From: Phoronis australis
Taxonomy: Eukaryota > Phoronida > Phoronidae
Assembly: GCA_002633005.1 (NCBI GenBank)
Contig: NMRA01000089.1
Coordinates: forward strand, 669,895-731,894
Length of the DNA: 62,000 nt
Direction of reading: 5' to 3'
The translations under genes and the position numbers were made by a program. The notes below the pieces were generated by a model, which had not been told where the DNA came from, ran no database searches, and saw nothing but the letters and a program-made list of their open reading frames with translations. Shown in pieces: positions 47,930-58,608 of this stretch (its first letter is position 1; every line of letters starts with the position of its first letter).

Positions 47930-49620
47930 ATTTAAGCTAATTCAACTATACGTGCTAATAACCGCGCACTCTGGGGGCTGGTTCGTAATTTATATGACGT
48001 CAGCAACCGACTCACAACTTGAGAAACACGGTTAGGTAGATCAAGTAGAAAACGCAATTCAACTAATTCAAATACTCCTATTAATGGCTGCGCCACCTGT
48101 GGGCAGGTAGATAACGTACATGACGTCATCATCAGGATCACAATTTTAGAGACTCCAAACACGCATTTCAACTAATTCAACTATTCCATTAATCAATATG
48201 CCACCTGAAGACAGACATATAACGCCACCTACGGGGATGACCCACTAAATAACGGGTAGATAAAATTAGGTAGATCAAGTAGAGCAGGTAGATATAGTTC
48301 ATGACATAATCAATGGGGTCACCATTTTAGAGACTCCACACACGCATTTCAACTAATTCAACTATTCCAACTTATCGCTGCGCCACCTACAGGAAAAGAC
48401 TGATAACAATCATGACATCAGCAAAAGGCTCACAACTTAAAGAGACACAGAACAGGCATTTCAAGTAATTCAACTATTTCCACTAATCACTGCGCCACCT
48501 GCAGGGACAGAGAACGTACATGACATCATCAACTGGCTCACAAGTTTAGAAACTCCAAACACGCATTTCAACTAATTCAACTATTCCCACTAATCGCTAC
48601 GCTACCTGCATGCACACCTGATATCAAACATGAAGTCAGCAACAGGCCCACAACTTGAGAGACAGAGAACACACATTTCAACTAATTCAATTATTCCCAC
48701 TAATCACTGAGCCATCTACAGGAGACTACTGATAACAATCATGACATCAGCAAAAGGCTCACAACCTAAGAGATGCAGAACATGCATTTCAACTAATTCA
48801 ACTATTCCCACTAATTGTTGCGCCACCTGCAGGCAAGTCAGTGACTCTAGCAGGTACATAAAGTTCATGACATAATCAATGGGGTCACCATTTTAGAGAC
48901 TCCACACACGCATTTCAACTAATTCAACTATTCCTACTAATCGCTGCGCCACCTGCAGGAAAAGACTGATAACAATCATGACATCAGCAAAAGGCTCACA
49001 GCTTGAGAAACACAGAACCCACATTTCAACTAATTCAACTGTTCCCACTAATCGCTATGCCACCTGCAGGCAGACAGATAAAGCACATGGCGCTAGAAAA
49101 AGGCTCACCAAGCTCACAACTTGACAGACTCAGATCAGGCATTTCAACTTAATTCAACTATTCCCACTAATCGCTGCGCCACCTACAGGAACAGACTGAT
49201 AACAATCATGACATCAGCAAAAGGCTCTCAACTTGACAGACACAGAACATGCATTTCAACTAATTCAACTATTCCCACTAATTGTTGCGCCACCTGCAGG
49301 CAAGTCAGTCACTCGGGTTTTTCTGTCTCACATTGCCAGTTATACTTTAGATGGCGCTACAATTGGTTGAATTAGTTGAATTGGTTGAATAGCTCAGTGC
49401 TGGATAGGTTGAGCTGACTTGGGATTAGTTGGATTCAACTAATTCAACGATTCCTACTAATCAGTGCGTCACCTGTGGACAGGGAGCTAACTTACATGAT
49501 GTCATCCACAAGCTCAATGTTAGAGACACCAGTCACGCATTTCAACTAATTCAACTATTCCCAATAATCGCTGCGCCACCTGCAGGGGCAGTTTAATAAC
49601 AAACATGATGTCAGCAACAG
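47930..49620 (+). repeat. Tandem array, about 14 units of roughly 110 bp
   Basis: The core CATTTCAACTAATTCAACTATTCC recurs at about 48057, 48164, 48347, 48457, 48565, 48676, 48786, 48911, 49024, 49140, 49255, 49436 and 49541, with a partial unit at 47936. Each core is followed by CACTAATCGCTGCGCC-type and ACCTGCAGG words and then by CATGACATCA or CATGACGTCA. Spacing is mostly 107-116 bases with some longer steps. Units are diverged and not coding. Inverted relatives sit at 49355-49400. Confidence 0.85.
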
Positions 49621-49848
49621 GCTTGCATCAGTGGTGATGACAGGATAAGTTGAGATAAGTTGGGAATAGTTGGGTACAACTAAACATTCTGACATGTATT
49701 TGTGTGGCGGCTGATTTCTTGTGTGGACGACATTAAGTAGATGTAAAGATCATAGCTACCTCATCGGTTGTCGGCCCATTTACCACTTTTGGTCGCTACT
49801 TCTTAAGATGTGCATAGTAACAATATTAACACTACCAGTTTGCTGCCC

Positions 49849-50073
49849 TCACCTGATCTCTTCTTTCTCAACTGCACGTATCTGGTTGTAGGCTGCAGCA
49901 TAAGGATTTATGTGAAAGCAAATTGCTGAGGGATGTGATTGTGTCTTCTCAGCAATTCTGATTTTCCTTCTGCTGAAGCCGTACATCTGTGGCTTGGGAA
50001 CCTTCCTTGATATACAGCTGGCTGTAGGATAGACTAACGCCATCTGGGTGCCCCCCTCTCCTCTCCAATTCAC
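49849..50073 (-). other. Possible minus-strand exon of unknown gene
   Basis: A 75-codon minus frame ends next to a good donor (GATCAG|GTGAGG, near 49853). Its position downstream of the SWIM exons, on the same strand, would allow it to be a later exon of that gene, but I recognise no domain in it. Very tentative. Confidence 0.2.
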
Positions 50074-50285
50074 CCTGTCTTATAACCCCATCCTCAAATC
50101 CACCCTATCTTATATTTCATACGGCTTTACCTCCAAAGTGGCTACAATTTGAATTCTTGCATTATCAGATAGTATTAACAAAATTCAGACACATGTCTAT
50201 AGCCTGATGAGATCAGAAAACTGCCAACCAGAAATGTCACAGTGGAAATGGCTCTACAAAAATCTCTCATTTTGCGCACCCTGCA

Positions 50286-50520
50286 ATACATGGGTGGCGC
50301 AGCACTGAAAAAAGTGGGAGGCTATAGCATGGGCGGCGCAGCACTAAAAAGTGGAGGGGCTAAAGCCCCCAAAGCCCCCTTGTGGTGCATCGCCAATAGA
50401 CAATGTGCAACGGAGCACTGAAAAATGTGGGGGCTATTGTCCCCCCCAGCCCCCTATGGTACGCCGCCCATGTATAGCCCCCCAAAATGCACCGCCCATA
50501 GACCATGGGTGCCGGATCAT
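50286..50520. repeat. Cluster of GC-rich GGCGGCGCAGCACT units
   Basis: At least three related units lie here, each with GGCGGCGCAGCACT or a close variant, then AAAAAGTGGGGG and CTATAGCCCCC, in both orientations. The single unit at 7689-7763 belongs to the same family. The cluster lies in the intron following the SWIM exon. Confidence 0.55.
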
Positions 50521-50530
50521 GTTTACTTAC

Positions 50531-51058
50531 CTTCCATTGGCAGGGTATGTCCGTACAGCTTACATTTTTGTGGCACCATATGAGTAGGGCAGCTATGTTA
50601 TGGCACTTGAACTTTCCTCTGGGGCACGTGCAAACAGTCATGTCAATACTTCGATCATCCTTCAGTGTCACCTAAAAGTGATAGGCAATGGTTAAAAACA
50701 CAAAATCGATACCGATAGAGTTCCATTAAAACCTTCTATTTGTCCCTCGACTCGCCTCCCTGAGCCGAGAGAAAGTAGGTCAACTATCACAGCTGGGCCT
50801 AATGCAACGTAACCAGTGCGTTGATTTTGTGCCGCATGGAGTACGTAAGAGGTTAATTTTACAGAATCAGGCTAACTTGAATATAGTAACATTGTATTAG
50901 TTTTATATCATGCGAAGATGGTTTACCTTGACTTCGTATGACTTGTCCTTCATCGAAGCTTGAATACTGCCGAACACGATGCCGGTAGCTGTGTCTGGAG
51001 TCACAGACAAAATGTGACCAGTCGTCACCGCGTTTTCACCTTTCTGAACCAACTTTGG
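50531..51058 (-). CDS. SWIM zinc-finger protein, two exons
   Basis: Two minus-strand exons are supported by splice sites: 51058-50927 (acceptor after GACGAG, donor AAG|GTAAAC) and 50671-50531 (acceptor TTTTAG, donor AAG|GTAAGT). Both are phase 0 and encode 44 and 47 residues. The second carries a SWIM motif, C-x-C then C-x-H, in TVCTCPRGKFKCHNIAALL. SWIM fingers bind zinc and occur in DNA-binding and transposon-derived proteins. The preceding segment (GSIQASMKDKSYEVKVTL) leads into the motif as in an uncharacterised family repeated in invertebrate genomes. Outer exons are not identified, so this is partial. The first exon's 5' limit is my best guess. The region is duplicated at 52281 onward by misassembly. 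Confidence 0.65.
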
Positions 51059-51230
51059 CTCGTCAGAAAAAAAGTCTGACGATCTCAAACAGCTCAATGA
51101 ATACCATTGGCGTCTCACTCAAGCAAACTTTGATAACAACTAAATATAAAACAGCACTATGATTAAAAAATACGAAGCAGTGTGAATAGTAGGTCTGTAC
51201 TGCGTGGTCTCTAAGCAGTTGTTTGAATCC

Positions 51231-51252
51231 AAGATGGCGGTGCGTGACGTCA
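51231..51252 (-). promoter_or_regulatory. Candidate promoter: YY1-like site plus CRE
   Basis: On the minus strand a full CRE (TGACGTCA, 51245-51252) lies five bases from CCGCCATCTT (51231-51240), the YY1-type core often found at transcription starts of TATA-less promoters. It lies about 170 bases upstream of the first SWIM exon, in the right orientation. The copy at 52491-52512 is the misassembled duplicate. The function is inferred from motifs only. Confidence 0.4.
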
Positions 51253-52044
51253 CACTTTCCGAGTCTATTGGAAGGTAGCGATTTTAACCCACTCGAGTAC
51301 AAAAATTGAAATTTCCTCACAGGAATTTACAAGTTATGGAAATGGCTGTGTAGCGGTGGTGTTATATGCAGCGTTGTGTTTTGTGTGTGGTGGATGACGG
51401 ATTAGATGCTCAGTCGTTCTGAAGTTTGAATATTTGATAAATTAATTTTCATGTATGTGGCGAATCAATAAATTTGCAATGTTTCCACTTGGGACAGTGA
51501 TTTGATTTTTGTTATTGGTACCAGCTTTGCTACTAGTCTTACCTCCAACACGTATGATGCCATTTTCATCAACGTAATGATTTAGTTGACGAATGTTTTC
51601 ACTGTCTGTTTTCAAATTTGTTGTGCAAATTTCAGAATTTCTTGTTCTGCAGATTTCATGTCTGAAAGGGTTAGTTTTGTGAGTTTGCTTTTCATTTTCA
51701 ATGACTTCTTAATTTTGATCAGCTACGTGACTGTCCTTGTCAGTCGGTGCCAGTCTGAGTAATATTCACTCAGTTGCTTAAGAGGATGTTCTCAGACCTA
51801 GTTCTTTTCTCAACATAACATCAACCTGAGATGCCAAAGTCGCAGCTTGTAACTCCAGCCTTGGGATGGTGAGAGATTTGATAGGAGCTACTTGACTTTT
51901 GCTCATGATAAGGGCCTTGGGAATCTGACCTGCCTGGTTGACGCAATGCAGGTATGAACAACAACCACATGCCTTCTCACTAGCATCACTGAAATGGTGC
52001 AATTCTAAAAGAGCATCATTGAACTGAATTGGTTTTATACATGG

Positions 52045-52280
52045 NNNNNNNNNNNNNNNNNNNNNNNNNNNNNNNNNNNNNNNNNNNNNNNNNNNNNNNN
52101 NNNNNNNNNNNNNNNNNNNNNNNNNNNNNNNNNNNNNNNNNNNNNNNNNNNNNNNNNNNNNNNNNNNNNNNNNNNNNNNNNNNNNNNNNNNNNNNNNNNN
52201 NNNNNNNNNNNNNNNNNNNNNNNNNNNNNNNNNNNNNNNNNNNNNNNNNNNNNNNNNNNNNNNNNNNNNNNNNNNNNNNN
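52045..52280. other. Assembly gap (236 N)
   Basis: A run of unknown bases between the two copies of the 1,024-bp duplicate. Any reading frame that crosses it is meaningless. Confidence 0.99.
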
Positions 52281-53037
52281 GTCGTCACCGCGTTTTCACC
52301 TTTCTGAACCAACTTTGGCTCGTCAGAAAAAAAGTCTGACGATCTCAAACAGCTCAATGAATACCATTGGCGTCTCACTCAAGCAAACTTTGATAACAAC
52401 TAAATATAAAACAGCACTATGATTAAAAAATACGAAGCAGTGTGAATAATAGGTCTGTACAGCGTGGTCCCTAAGCAGTTGTTTGAATCCAAGATGGCGG
52501 TGCGTGACGTCACACTTTCCGAGTCTATTGGAAGGTAGCGATTTTAACCCACTCGAGTACAAAAATTGAAATTTCCTCACAGGAATTTACAAGTTATGGA
52601 AATGGCTGTGTAGCGGTGGTGTTATATGCAGCGTTGTGTTTTGTGTGTGGTGGATGACGGATTAGATGCTCAGTCGTTCTGAAGTTTGAATATTTGATAA
52701 ATTAATTTTCATGTATGTGGCGAATCAATAAATTTGCAATGTTTCCACTTGGGACAGTGATTTGATTTTTGTTATTAGTACCAGCTTTGCTACTAGTCTT
52801 ACCTCCAACACGTATGATGCCATTTTCATCAACGTAATGATTTAGTTGACGAATGTTTTCACTGTCTGTTTTCAAATTTGTTGTGCAAATTTCAGAATTT
52901 CTTGTTCTGCAGATTTCATGTCTGAAAGGGTTAGTTTTGTGAGTTTGCTTTTCATTTTCAATGACTTCTTAATTTTGATCAGCTACGTGACTGTCCTTGT
53001 CAGTCGGTGCCAGTCTGAGTAATATTCACTCAGTTGC

Positions 53038-53681
53038 TTAAGAGGATGTTCTCAGACCTAGTTCTTTTCTCAACATAACATCAACCTGAGATGCCAAAGT
53101 CGCAGCTTGTAACTCCAGCCTTGGGATGGTGAGAGATTTGATAGGAGCTACTTGACTTTTGCTCATGATAAGGGCCTTGGGAATCTGACCTGCCTGGTTG
53201 ACGCAATGCAGGTATGAACAACAACCACATGCCTTCTCACTAGCATCACTGAAATGGTGCAATTCTAAAAGAGCATCATTGAACTGAATTGGTTTTATAC
53301 ATGGAGAATCTTCACCTCACAAATATTTGACAAAGAATTCGACCACGAAAACCAATCTTTATAGATGTCAGAGGGAACTGGTTCGTTCCAGGCCAATCCT
53401 CGCCTAGTGACTTCCTGAACCAGCATTTTCCCCTTCAGAATGACTGGTCTGACTAATCCCAGCAGATAGTACATGGACGAAACATAACCTAGCATTTTAC
53501 GCCTCGTCAACTTCGAAGCATCATTCCGAGCTTCAAAATAGAACTTGTCGGATTTAATGTTCCACTTGATACCTAAAGCCTGGCTGCTTTCGCCTTTGTC
53601 AATGGACTTGACTTCCGTAGCGACATCATCAGTGGATAAATTTGACAAGATTCTTTCGTCTTTTGCTGCGAATTTAGTCAA
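53038..53681 (-). pseudogene. BEL/Pao A17 (Pao) and RNase H segments
   Basis: The frame 53681-53295 carries LTRRKMLGYVSSMYYLLGL and VILKGKMLVQEV, the Pao peptidase A17-like segment after reverse transcriptase. The frame 53262-53038 carries HHFSDASEKACG, with an RNase H aspartate, and PIKSLTIPRLELQAA. The frame breaks between the two segments. Bases 52002-51778 hold the identical duplicate of the RNase H part. Confidence 0.85.
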
Positions 53682-53697
53682 ATTGAATCCGCCCCTT

Positions 53698-54414
53698 TTA
53701 AGAACCTCTTGTTCCTTTCAGAATTGCTATTGCTTGGTCAAGAGAGTCGGTAGACTTCAGACAGTCATCAACATAAAAGGCTGACTGTATGGTATCACTC
53801 ACAGCTGGCAACATCTGTTGGTCTTTTGTGATGCGTCTAAGGGCATATGTTGCTGCGCTAGCACACCAAACGTCACCAAACAGATGTGAGGTCATTCTGA
53901 AGTGTTGCACCTGATTATCTTTGTCATACCAGACGAACCGCAAGGAATCTCTATTGTCCTTTGGTACACGCACCTGATTGTACATGGCTTCTACATCTGC
54001 CATGATCGCATACGGACCCTTGCAAAACCTCAATAGAACATTCATCAGTTTATTATTGAGGTCCGGCCCTTCATATGCTTTGTCGTTTAAAGACTCTCCA
54101 TGAAACTGAGCACTACAATCATACACTACCCTCATTTTACTTGGTTTCTTGTCGCTAAGAACTAGGTGATGGGAAATATACCAAGTTTTATTGCTTGTTT
54201 CAATCTCTTCAAAAGGTATGTACTCAGCATAACCTTTGATGAGTAACTTCTGGTTTTCTTCATCATATTTATTCAGGTGACCTGTCTTCGTCAGATTCCT
54301 TCACAGGCTGTTCAGCTGGGGAAGTGCTACTTTTAGATTATTTGGAAATACTTTTCCTTCTTTCCATGGAAGAGGGAGTTCATAATGACCTTCAATAATT
54401 TTGCCACTCTCGTC
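53698..54414 (-). pseudogene. BEL/Pao reverse transcriptase
   Basis: The upstream part (54414-54136, broken by one frameshift) reads HYELPLPWKEGKVFPNN and GYAEYIP. The open frame 54135-53698 then has RVVYDCSAQ, IMADVEAMYNQV with the first catalytic aspartate, and FYVDDCL with the catalytic aspartate pair. All three metal-binding aspartates are therefore kept even though the element is broken elsewhere. Confidence 0.88.
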
Positions 54415-55343
54415 TCATGATTTCAAATCCTCATCATTGACAGATGGACCCGTGGCATCCAGAGCATCAGTCCCATAATCCGTCACAAAAAATTTAGACC
54501 ATTCAGAAACAACTTTTGGCTTGACATCAGTAACAAAATGGGAAATCACCTTACTGCTAACAGTGCCATCTTTTGGACCATTAAGGCACCAACCAAACAG
54601 AGTGCGGACTGCGAAGGGCTCATTTTTCCCACCATTTCTGACTTCCAGTGGGACGAGAGTCACACAAGTATCTTGGCCAATTAGGATTTCAACTTCAACT
54701 CTTCCTTGGACAATTGGCAAATCTTTTAGGCGGTTGTATACTACAAAGACAACGTCGTGTCGGTTGGTATCTCTTTTGCCACATAAACATGAGACATTGG
54801 CAAGTTATTTGCGCTGTCTTGGGTTGCGAAACAGAAAGCAGTCTGCATAGAGTTCCGTTCTTGGTCAAGCGCATCAATCGTACTCAATGTATGCATAAGT
54901 TTTGTGGTCCGCAGCTTCAATTTCTCAACCAGACTCCTGGTGCAGAAGCTATCTGAAGAACCGGTGTCTAAAAGGGCGAAGGTAGAGTACGCATCGTTCA
55001 CCCAAACCGGTGCAATTGGCAGATATATGCCATGGTCAGCCACCCGGATTCCATTATTGGTCACAGGGGAGGTGCTATCTTTAGGATCATGAAGTAGATA
55101 TGAATGTTTTTCTACGCAGCCTCGTTTGCAACAAAAAAATGTTTTGTGGCAATCTTCAACTTTATGGCCGTCGAAAAGGCAATTTGACAGTTCAACCTTT
55201 TCAACCACAACTTGCCGTTCTGAAAGCGTTTTATTCTTAAATTGTTCACAGCGCCAGAGTGGATAGGGCTGCAAACATTCAAGACATTTCCTTATCTTTT
55301 GCGTCTGACCCATCTTTACATTAGTGTTGAAATTGACCAACAA
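54415..55343 (-). pseudogene. BEL/Pao zinc knuckle and aspartic protease
   Basis: The frame 55343-54741 has a cysteine/histidine-rich part (CLECLQPYPLWRCEQF, then CFKTFFC-like spacing with CCKRGCVEKH) followed by ALLDTGSSDSF, whose D-T-G-S is the active-site motif of retroviral-type aspartic proteases. A frameshift near 54741 leads into the frame 54720-54415 with EVEILIGQD and AVRTLFGWCLNGP, the segment that links protease to reverse transcriptase in BEL elements. Confidence 0.85.
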
Positions 55344-56108
55344 ACTTCACTAAGTCTGGAAAGGTGGGGTAGTGGTCTTCCTCTCGCTTAAAAACCAAGA
55401 GCCGTTCTTCGCCACTTTTGCTGAATGAAGGGCTGAAGCCTACCCACGATTTCTAAAATACTAGCCTGGGTGTCAATCTCAGGGAGTTTCTCTAACTGTC
55501 TTATCTAAGATCAGATAGGTATTTTCAAGGTCATCAGCAAAATGCTGAAGGTCGGCTGATGACATCTGGCCACCCTTTTTAACGTCAATCATCAATCTCT
55601 ATGCTACTTTATGGTTGTCACCATATCGTGAGTGCAGGATCCCACGGGCCAGTTCGAAATCTTCTTCACCTCCAACCAATGATTTCTGGATGCTTTCTTT
55701 GACCGCTCCGGTTATATATTGGAGGAGTTGTGTCAATGTGGCATCGCCGCCCTTCACGACACTTGCAACGTTTTGATCAAAAATGGCTACGAAAGTGTGA
55801 TACTTGGCCGGATTACCATCAAATTTGTCTAGTGTGACCTTGGGTAAATTTACAAGACCCATTATCTCTTCATTGGTTAAATTCTCATGTTTTTCAATGG
55901 GAGTTTCAGTTACTGAGTTAAACTTATTTAAATACTCATTAACTCTAGTCAAAGTTTCTATGTACTTAGATTCTTCATCCATAAAATATTCTTCACATTC
56001 TTCTAAAAGCTCCTCATTGCTTTCTATAAAAGCCCTATACTTTAAATTACTGACATCAAATTCATGAAACAAAAAAATTAACTTATCTTTGTCTTCATCT
56101 GTGACAGA
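55343..56108 (-). pseudogene. BEL/Pao gag (DUF1759-type)
   Basis: The open frame 56108-55599 contains LPKVTLDKFDGNPAKYHTF, the hallmark of BEL gag, followed by a predicted helical segment ending ILHSRYGDNHKVA and then a stop. Gag continues after the stop and a frameshift as LPEIDTQASILEIVGRLQ at about 55480. No initiating ATG is seen: the frame starts after a stop near 56108, so the N-terminus is lost or shifted. Confidence 0.8.
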
Positions 56109-56475
56109 GTCTTATCTTGCAATTTATTGTTTGATATGTCCACATTGTCTCCTGAGTAGTATCTTGGCATTCGAAGGAGCTTCCATTGTTATTTAAGTTC
56201 ACTAAACTCGTATCAAAATACAGTTATATACCGGTAACATAGGAGTTAATGGCTCCAAAATCAAAATAGAATTTCTTGAATCTGCCGGACAACCAATCAT
56301 CAATATTCCTGCTGCATGATCTCATTGTTTTGAATCCCAATTTCGTGTGGACACATGAACATTGTTAAAGTGTTGTCTTCTATGATGTATGTGCAGTATG
56401 CTGTTAGTGCATGGAAAGTTGAATGAGAACCGAATCTATGAACTGCATTGCAGATTGCCATTGCCTTGTCATGCT

Positions 56476-56818
56476 CTATCCTAGGTTTGTAACTGGAAGT
56501 TGAACCAGTTGGCGACCTGGCAAAAATTCCAGATCACCCACGACTCCCAGAGGTCCCTTTCTCTCTATGCCTATGTTGTGCAGTATGCCGCATGCCACGA
56601 CAATTTTGCATGCTCGGCAAGGGCTTACCCACACACCACTGTGCAGACAAACAAAGCGGCTTTTTAAAATTCCAAAAATCTGTTCTATTGTGACTAGCTC
56701 TACAGAGCGCCCTGTTGACACCTTCCTCTGCATCGTTGACAGGGTTCAGGCACTGTGTCATTAAGAACAGTCTGCACAGGTATCATGAGTCACCTGTCAG
56801 ATAACCTCTATGTTCGCC
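56476..56818 (-). pseudogene. Harbinger (HARBI1-like) transposase, C-terminal part
   Basis: Minus-strand translation gives GEHRGYLTGDS, a stop, then LCRLFLMTQCLNPVNDAEEGVNR. After a frameshift it reads VTIEQIFGILKSRFVCL, SPCRACKIVVACGILHNIGI and a stop at 56476. These match the end of the DDE_Tnp_4 nuclease of PIF/Harbinger elements (GDSGYP...; TRxxIEQxFGxLKxRF; ACKIIxAC-LHN) in the right order. One in-frame stop and one frameshift make it inactive. The first two catalytic aspartates lie upstream and were not found. Confidence 0.8.
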
Positions 56819-57081
56819 TGCATTAAACAGAAGTCGGATTAGTTTGACCACATTGTCAGTATCATTAATGCTTTATATCCCAGCATAACACATTCGTGGA
56901 TTGGGCATCCCAAAAATGAGACAATAGCAAACAGACTTCAATAGTTCGATTCGAGGGTGATGTCATAGGTTGACCTAGTTTACCTTCGTCCGCTGTCTTT
57001 TACGGCAAGCGTACGGCAGATTCGTTCGCTGTTCAAGGCAGTTTGCTTGTTATTTCTTTTGATTTGAAAGAATATTTCACA

Positions 57082-57195
57082 ATGATGGGTAATACTTGTT
57101 GCGTTATTGGTTGTCACAACCCTTCTAACAGAGAGAAAAAATTGTTCTTCTCAATTCCTGCTATCATCACAAATGTATACAACGAGGGTGCTTAG
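57082..57195 (+). pseudogene. THAP-type zinc-finger start, truncated
   Basis: The ATG at 57082 opens a 37-codon frame, MMGNTCCVIGCHNPSNRE, with FFSIPAII after it. This fits the start of a THAP domain (C-x2-4-C, then a K/R-rich loop and an FFxIP-like strand). A stop at 57193-57195 ends it before the second cysteine/histidine pair. THAP domains bind DNA and are found in P-element- and Harbinger-related transposases. It faces away from the Harbinger remnant 260 bases to the left. Confidence 0.5.
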
Positions 57196-57599
57196 TAAAG
57201 AGGGGAGAATGCCCTGAATAAATTGTCCAGGACGTATGGTCACGCGTGTCGGAATAAGTGGCAACAATACTGTCGTCAATCAGCGTAGCAGTCCATCGAT
57301 ACCGTAAGCTATTATATCAAGATTAGACCCCACTATACCGGCCGTCACTTAAAAGTGCGTAGGGGCTACGTTAAGATGTAAATAGATGGTTGGCTGCGCC
57401 CACGCCCCACTATAACGTAACTTACGGTGCGTAAGCACTCTGTTTGAATGCCAAAACGTGGTTGGCTGCGCCTATACGAGCGCCTACACCGGCCCCACTG
57501 CAGCACTGTCGGCGCGACTAGAAGGTGCAGGCAGCACTGTAGTTAATTCTGCTATATTTTAAGACTAATTGTCTTTTTTGAAATTATCAAGTTTGACAA

Positions 57600-58260
57600 T
57601 GTGCAAACTAAAGGACGTAAAACTGGGTTTTTAATATGAATTAAGCCAAACCATGATACCTTGGGCGTGTTGATTTTGCGTGAACTCCAAAAGCCTCAAA
57701 ACTGCACCTATGTTAAATTTTATAGTAAACCAGTCTCTTGGATAAGTTTAAGTCTTATGCAAACCAAAAGACGCAAAACTGCAATTTATCATGATTTAAA
57801 GCAAATTTGTCTTTTTGGAAGTATCAAAGTCTCAGTTTTGACAATGTGAGAAAGACGCAAAACTGCAGTTTTAATATTTAATGAAGGCAAACATGTCTCT
57901 TCAGTTTGGATGTGGTATTCTCAATTGACATCATGTGATCGCAGGGTTAGGGTTATATGTTCGTTGAAGCCGCAAACCTGCAATATTGCCAAAATTTAAG
58001 GCAAATATCTTTCTCTGGATTCCTTTAAGTCTTACTAATAACACCGTGCCAACCAAAAAAGACCCACGACTCAATTTTCCATGATTTACGGCAAATTTCT
58101 CTTTTTAGAAAAATTGCACGCTCAATTTTGCCAATTCAAGAACCTCAATGAAAATGAAGGTTGTAGGTTAATTATGACCGAAGGCAAATGTGTCTCTGTG
58201 GATGAGAGTTTCAATTTTCACATTATGCGAACTCAAAATATTCAAAATTGCATTTTAACC
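57600..58260 (+). repeat. Degenerate tandem repeat, unit about 80 bp
   Basis: The word GCAAAACTGCA and close variants recur at about 57617, 57696, 57772, 57854, 57971 and 58240. Associated words such as GGCAAATxTGTCTCTT and TTTTGACAATGTG recur with them. Spacing is near 80 at first and then stretches. Not coding. Confidence 0.5.
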
Positions 58261-58608
58261 CTAATCGTCGCACCGGCCCTGTGGTAGTTGAGAATGTCCC
58301 CTGCCATAGCTGCATGTATTTGAATGCCAGCATACGGGCACCTACGCAAGATGGGCAATTTCTCAGCCCAGTGGGACAATTGTTCCTTTCACACCGGCTG
58401 CCGTCATCGAAGTCTCAGATTTGACACTTCTGTGCTAACTTGAAACGCCATTAGATGGGTTTGTTCTCCCACCTCGTCTATGTGACTATGTGGCGGCTAT
58501 CTGTGACTTCAATTTAATACTGATAAACTAATCAAGAGGGTTGACTGTGGATAATGTGGGGTCGAAGAGGCGCGAAACTGCCGATGTCATAAAGGTGGTT
58601 TAACAAAA

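Larger units (their letters stand above)
51021..53304. repeat. 1,024-bp direct duplication flanking an N gap
   Basis: Bases 51021-52044 and 52281-53304 match over 1,024 bases at a constant offset of 1,260 with only about four substitutions (for example at 51189, 51201 and 51210). The first copy ends and the second begins exactly at the 236-base N run. The copies contain the 5' part of the SWIM exon, its presumed promoter and the 3' part of the BEL element. This is almost certainly an overlap of contig ends that was not merged. Confidence 0.93.
52718..56108 (-). mobile_element. Decayed, 3'-truncated BEL/Pao LTR retrotransposon
   Basis: Read on the minus strand, gag, protease, reverse transcriptase, Pao/A17 segment, RNase H and the start of integrase follow in the normal BEL/Pao order. 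Integrase breaks off near 52718, after a segment with DENGIIRVGGK and before its catalytic core, and unrelated sequence (the SWIM gene's 5' side) follows. No LTR was identified at either end. Frameshifts and stops occur in gag, between protease and reverse transcriptase, and in integrase. The part 53304-52718 is repeated at 52044-51458 by misassembly. It cannot move by itself. Confidence 0.88.

Noticed and set aside
47930-49620. CRISPR-like array
   Set aside because: Units are about 110 bp, diverged along their whole length and without short identical repeats separated by unique spacers; the host is an animal.
52016-52378. Open frames of 92 and 120 codons across the N run
   Set aside because: They are open only because the unknown bases contain no stops.
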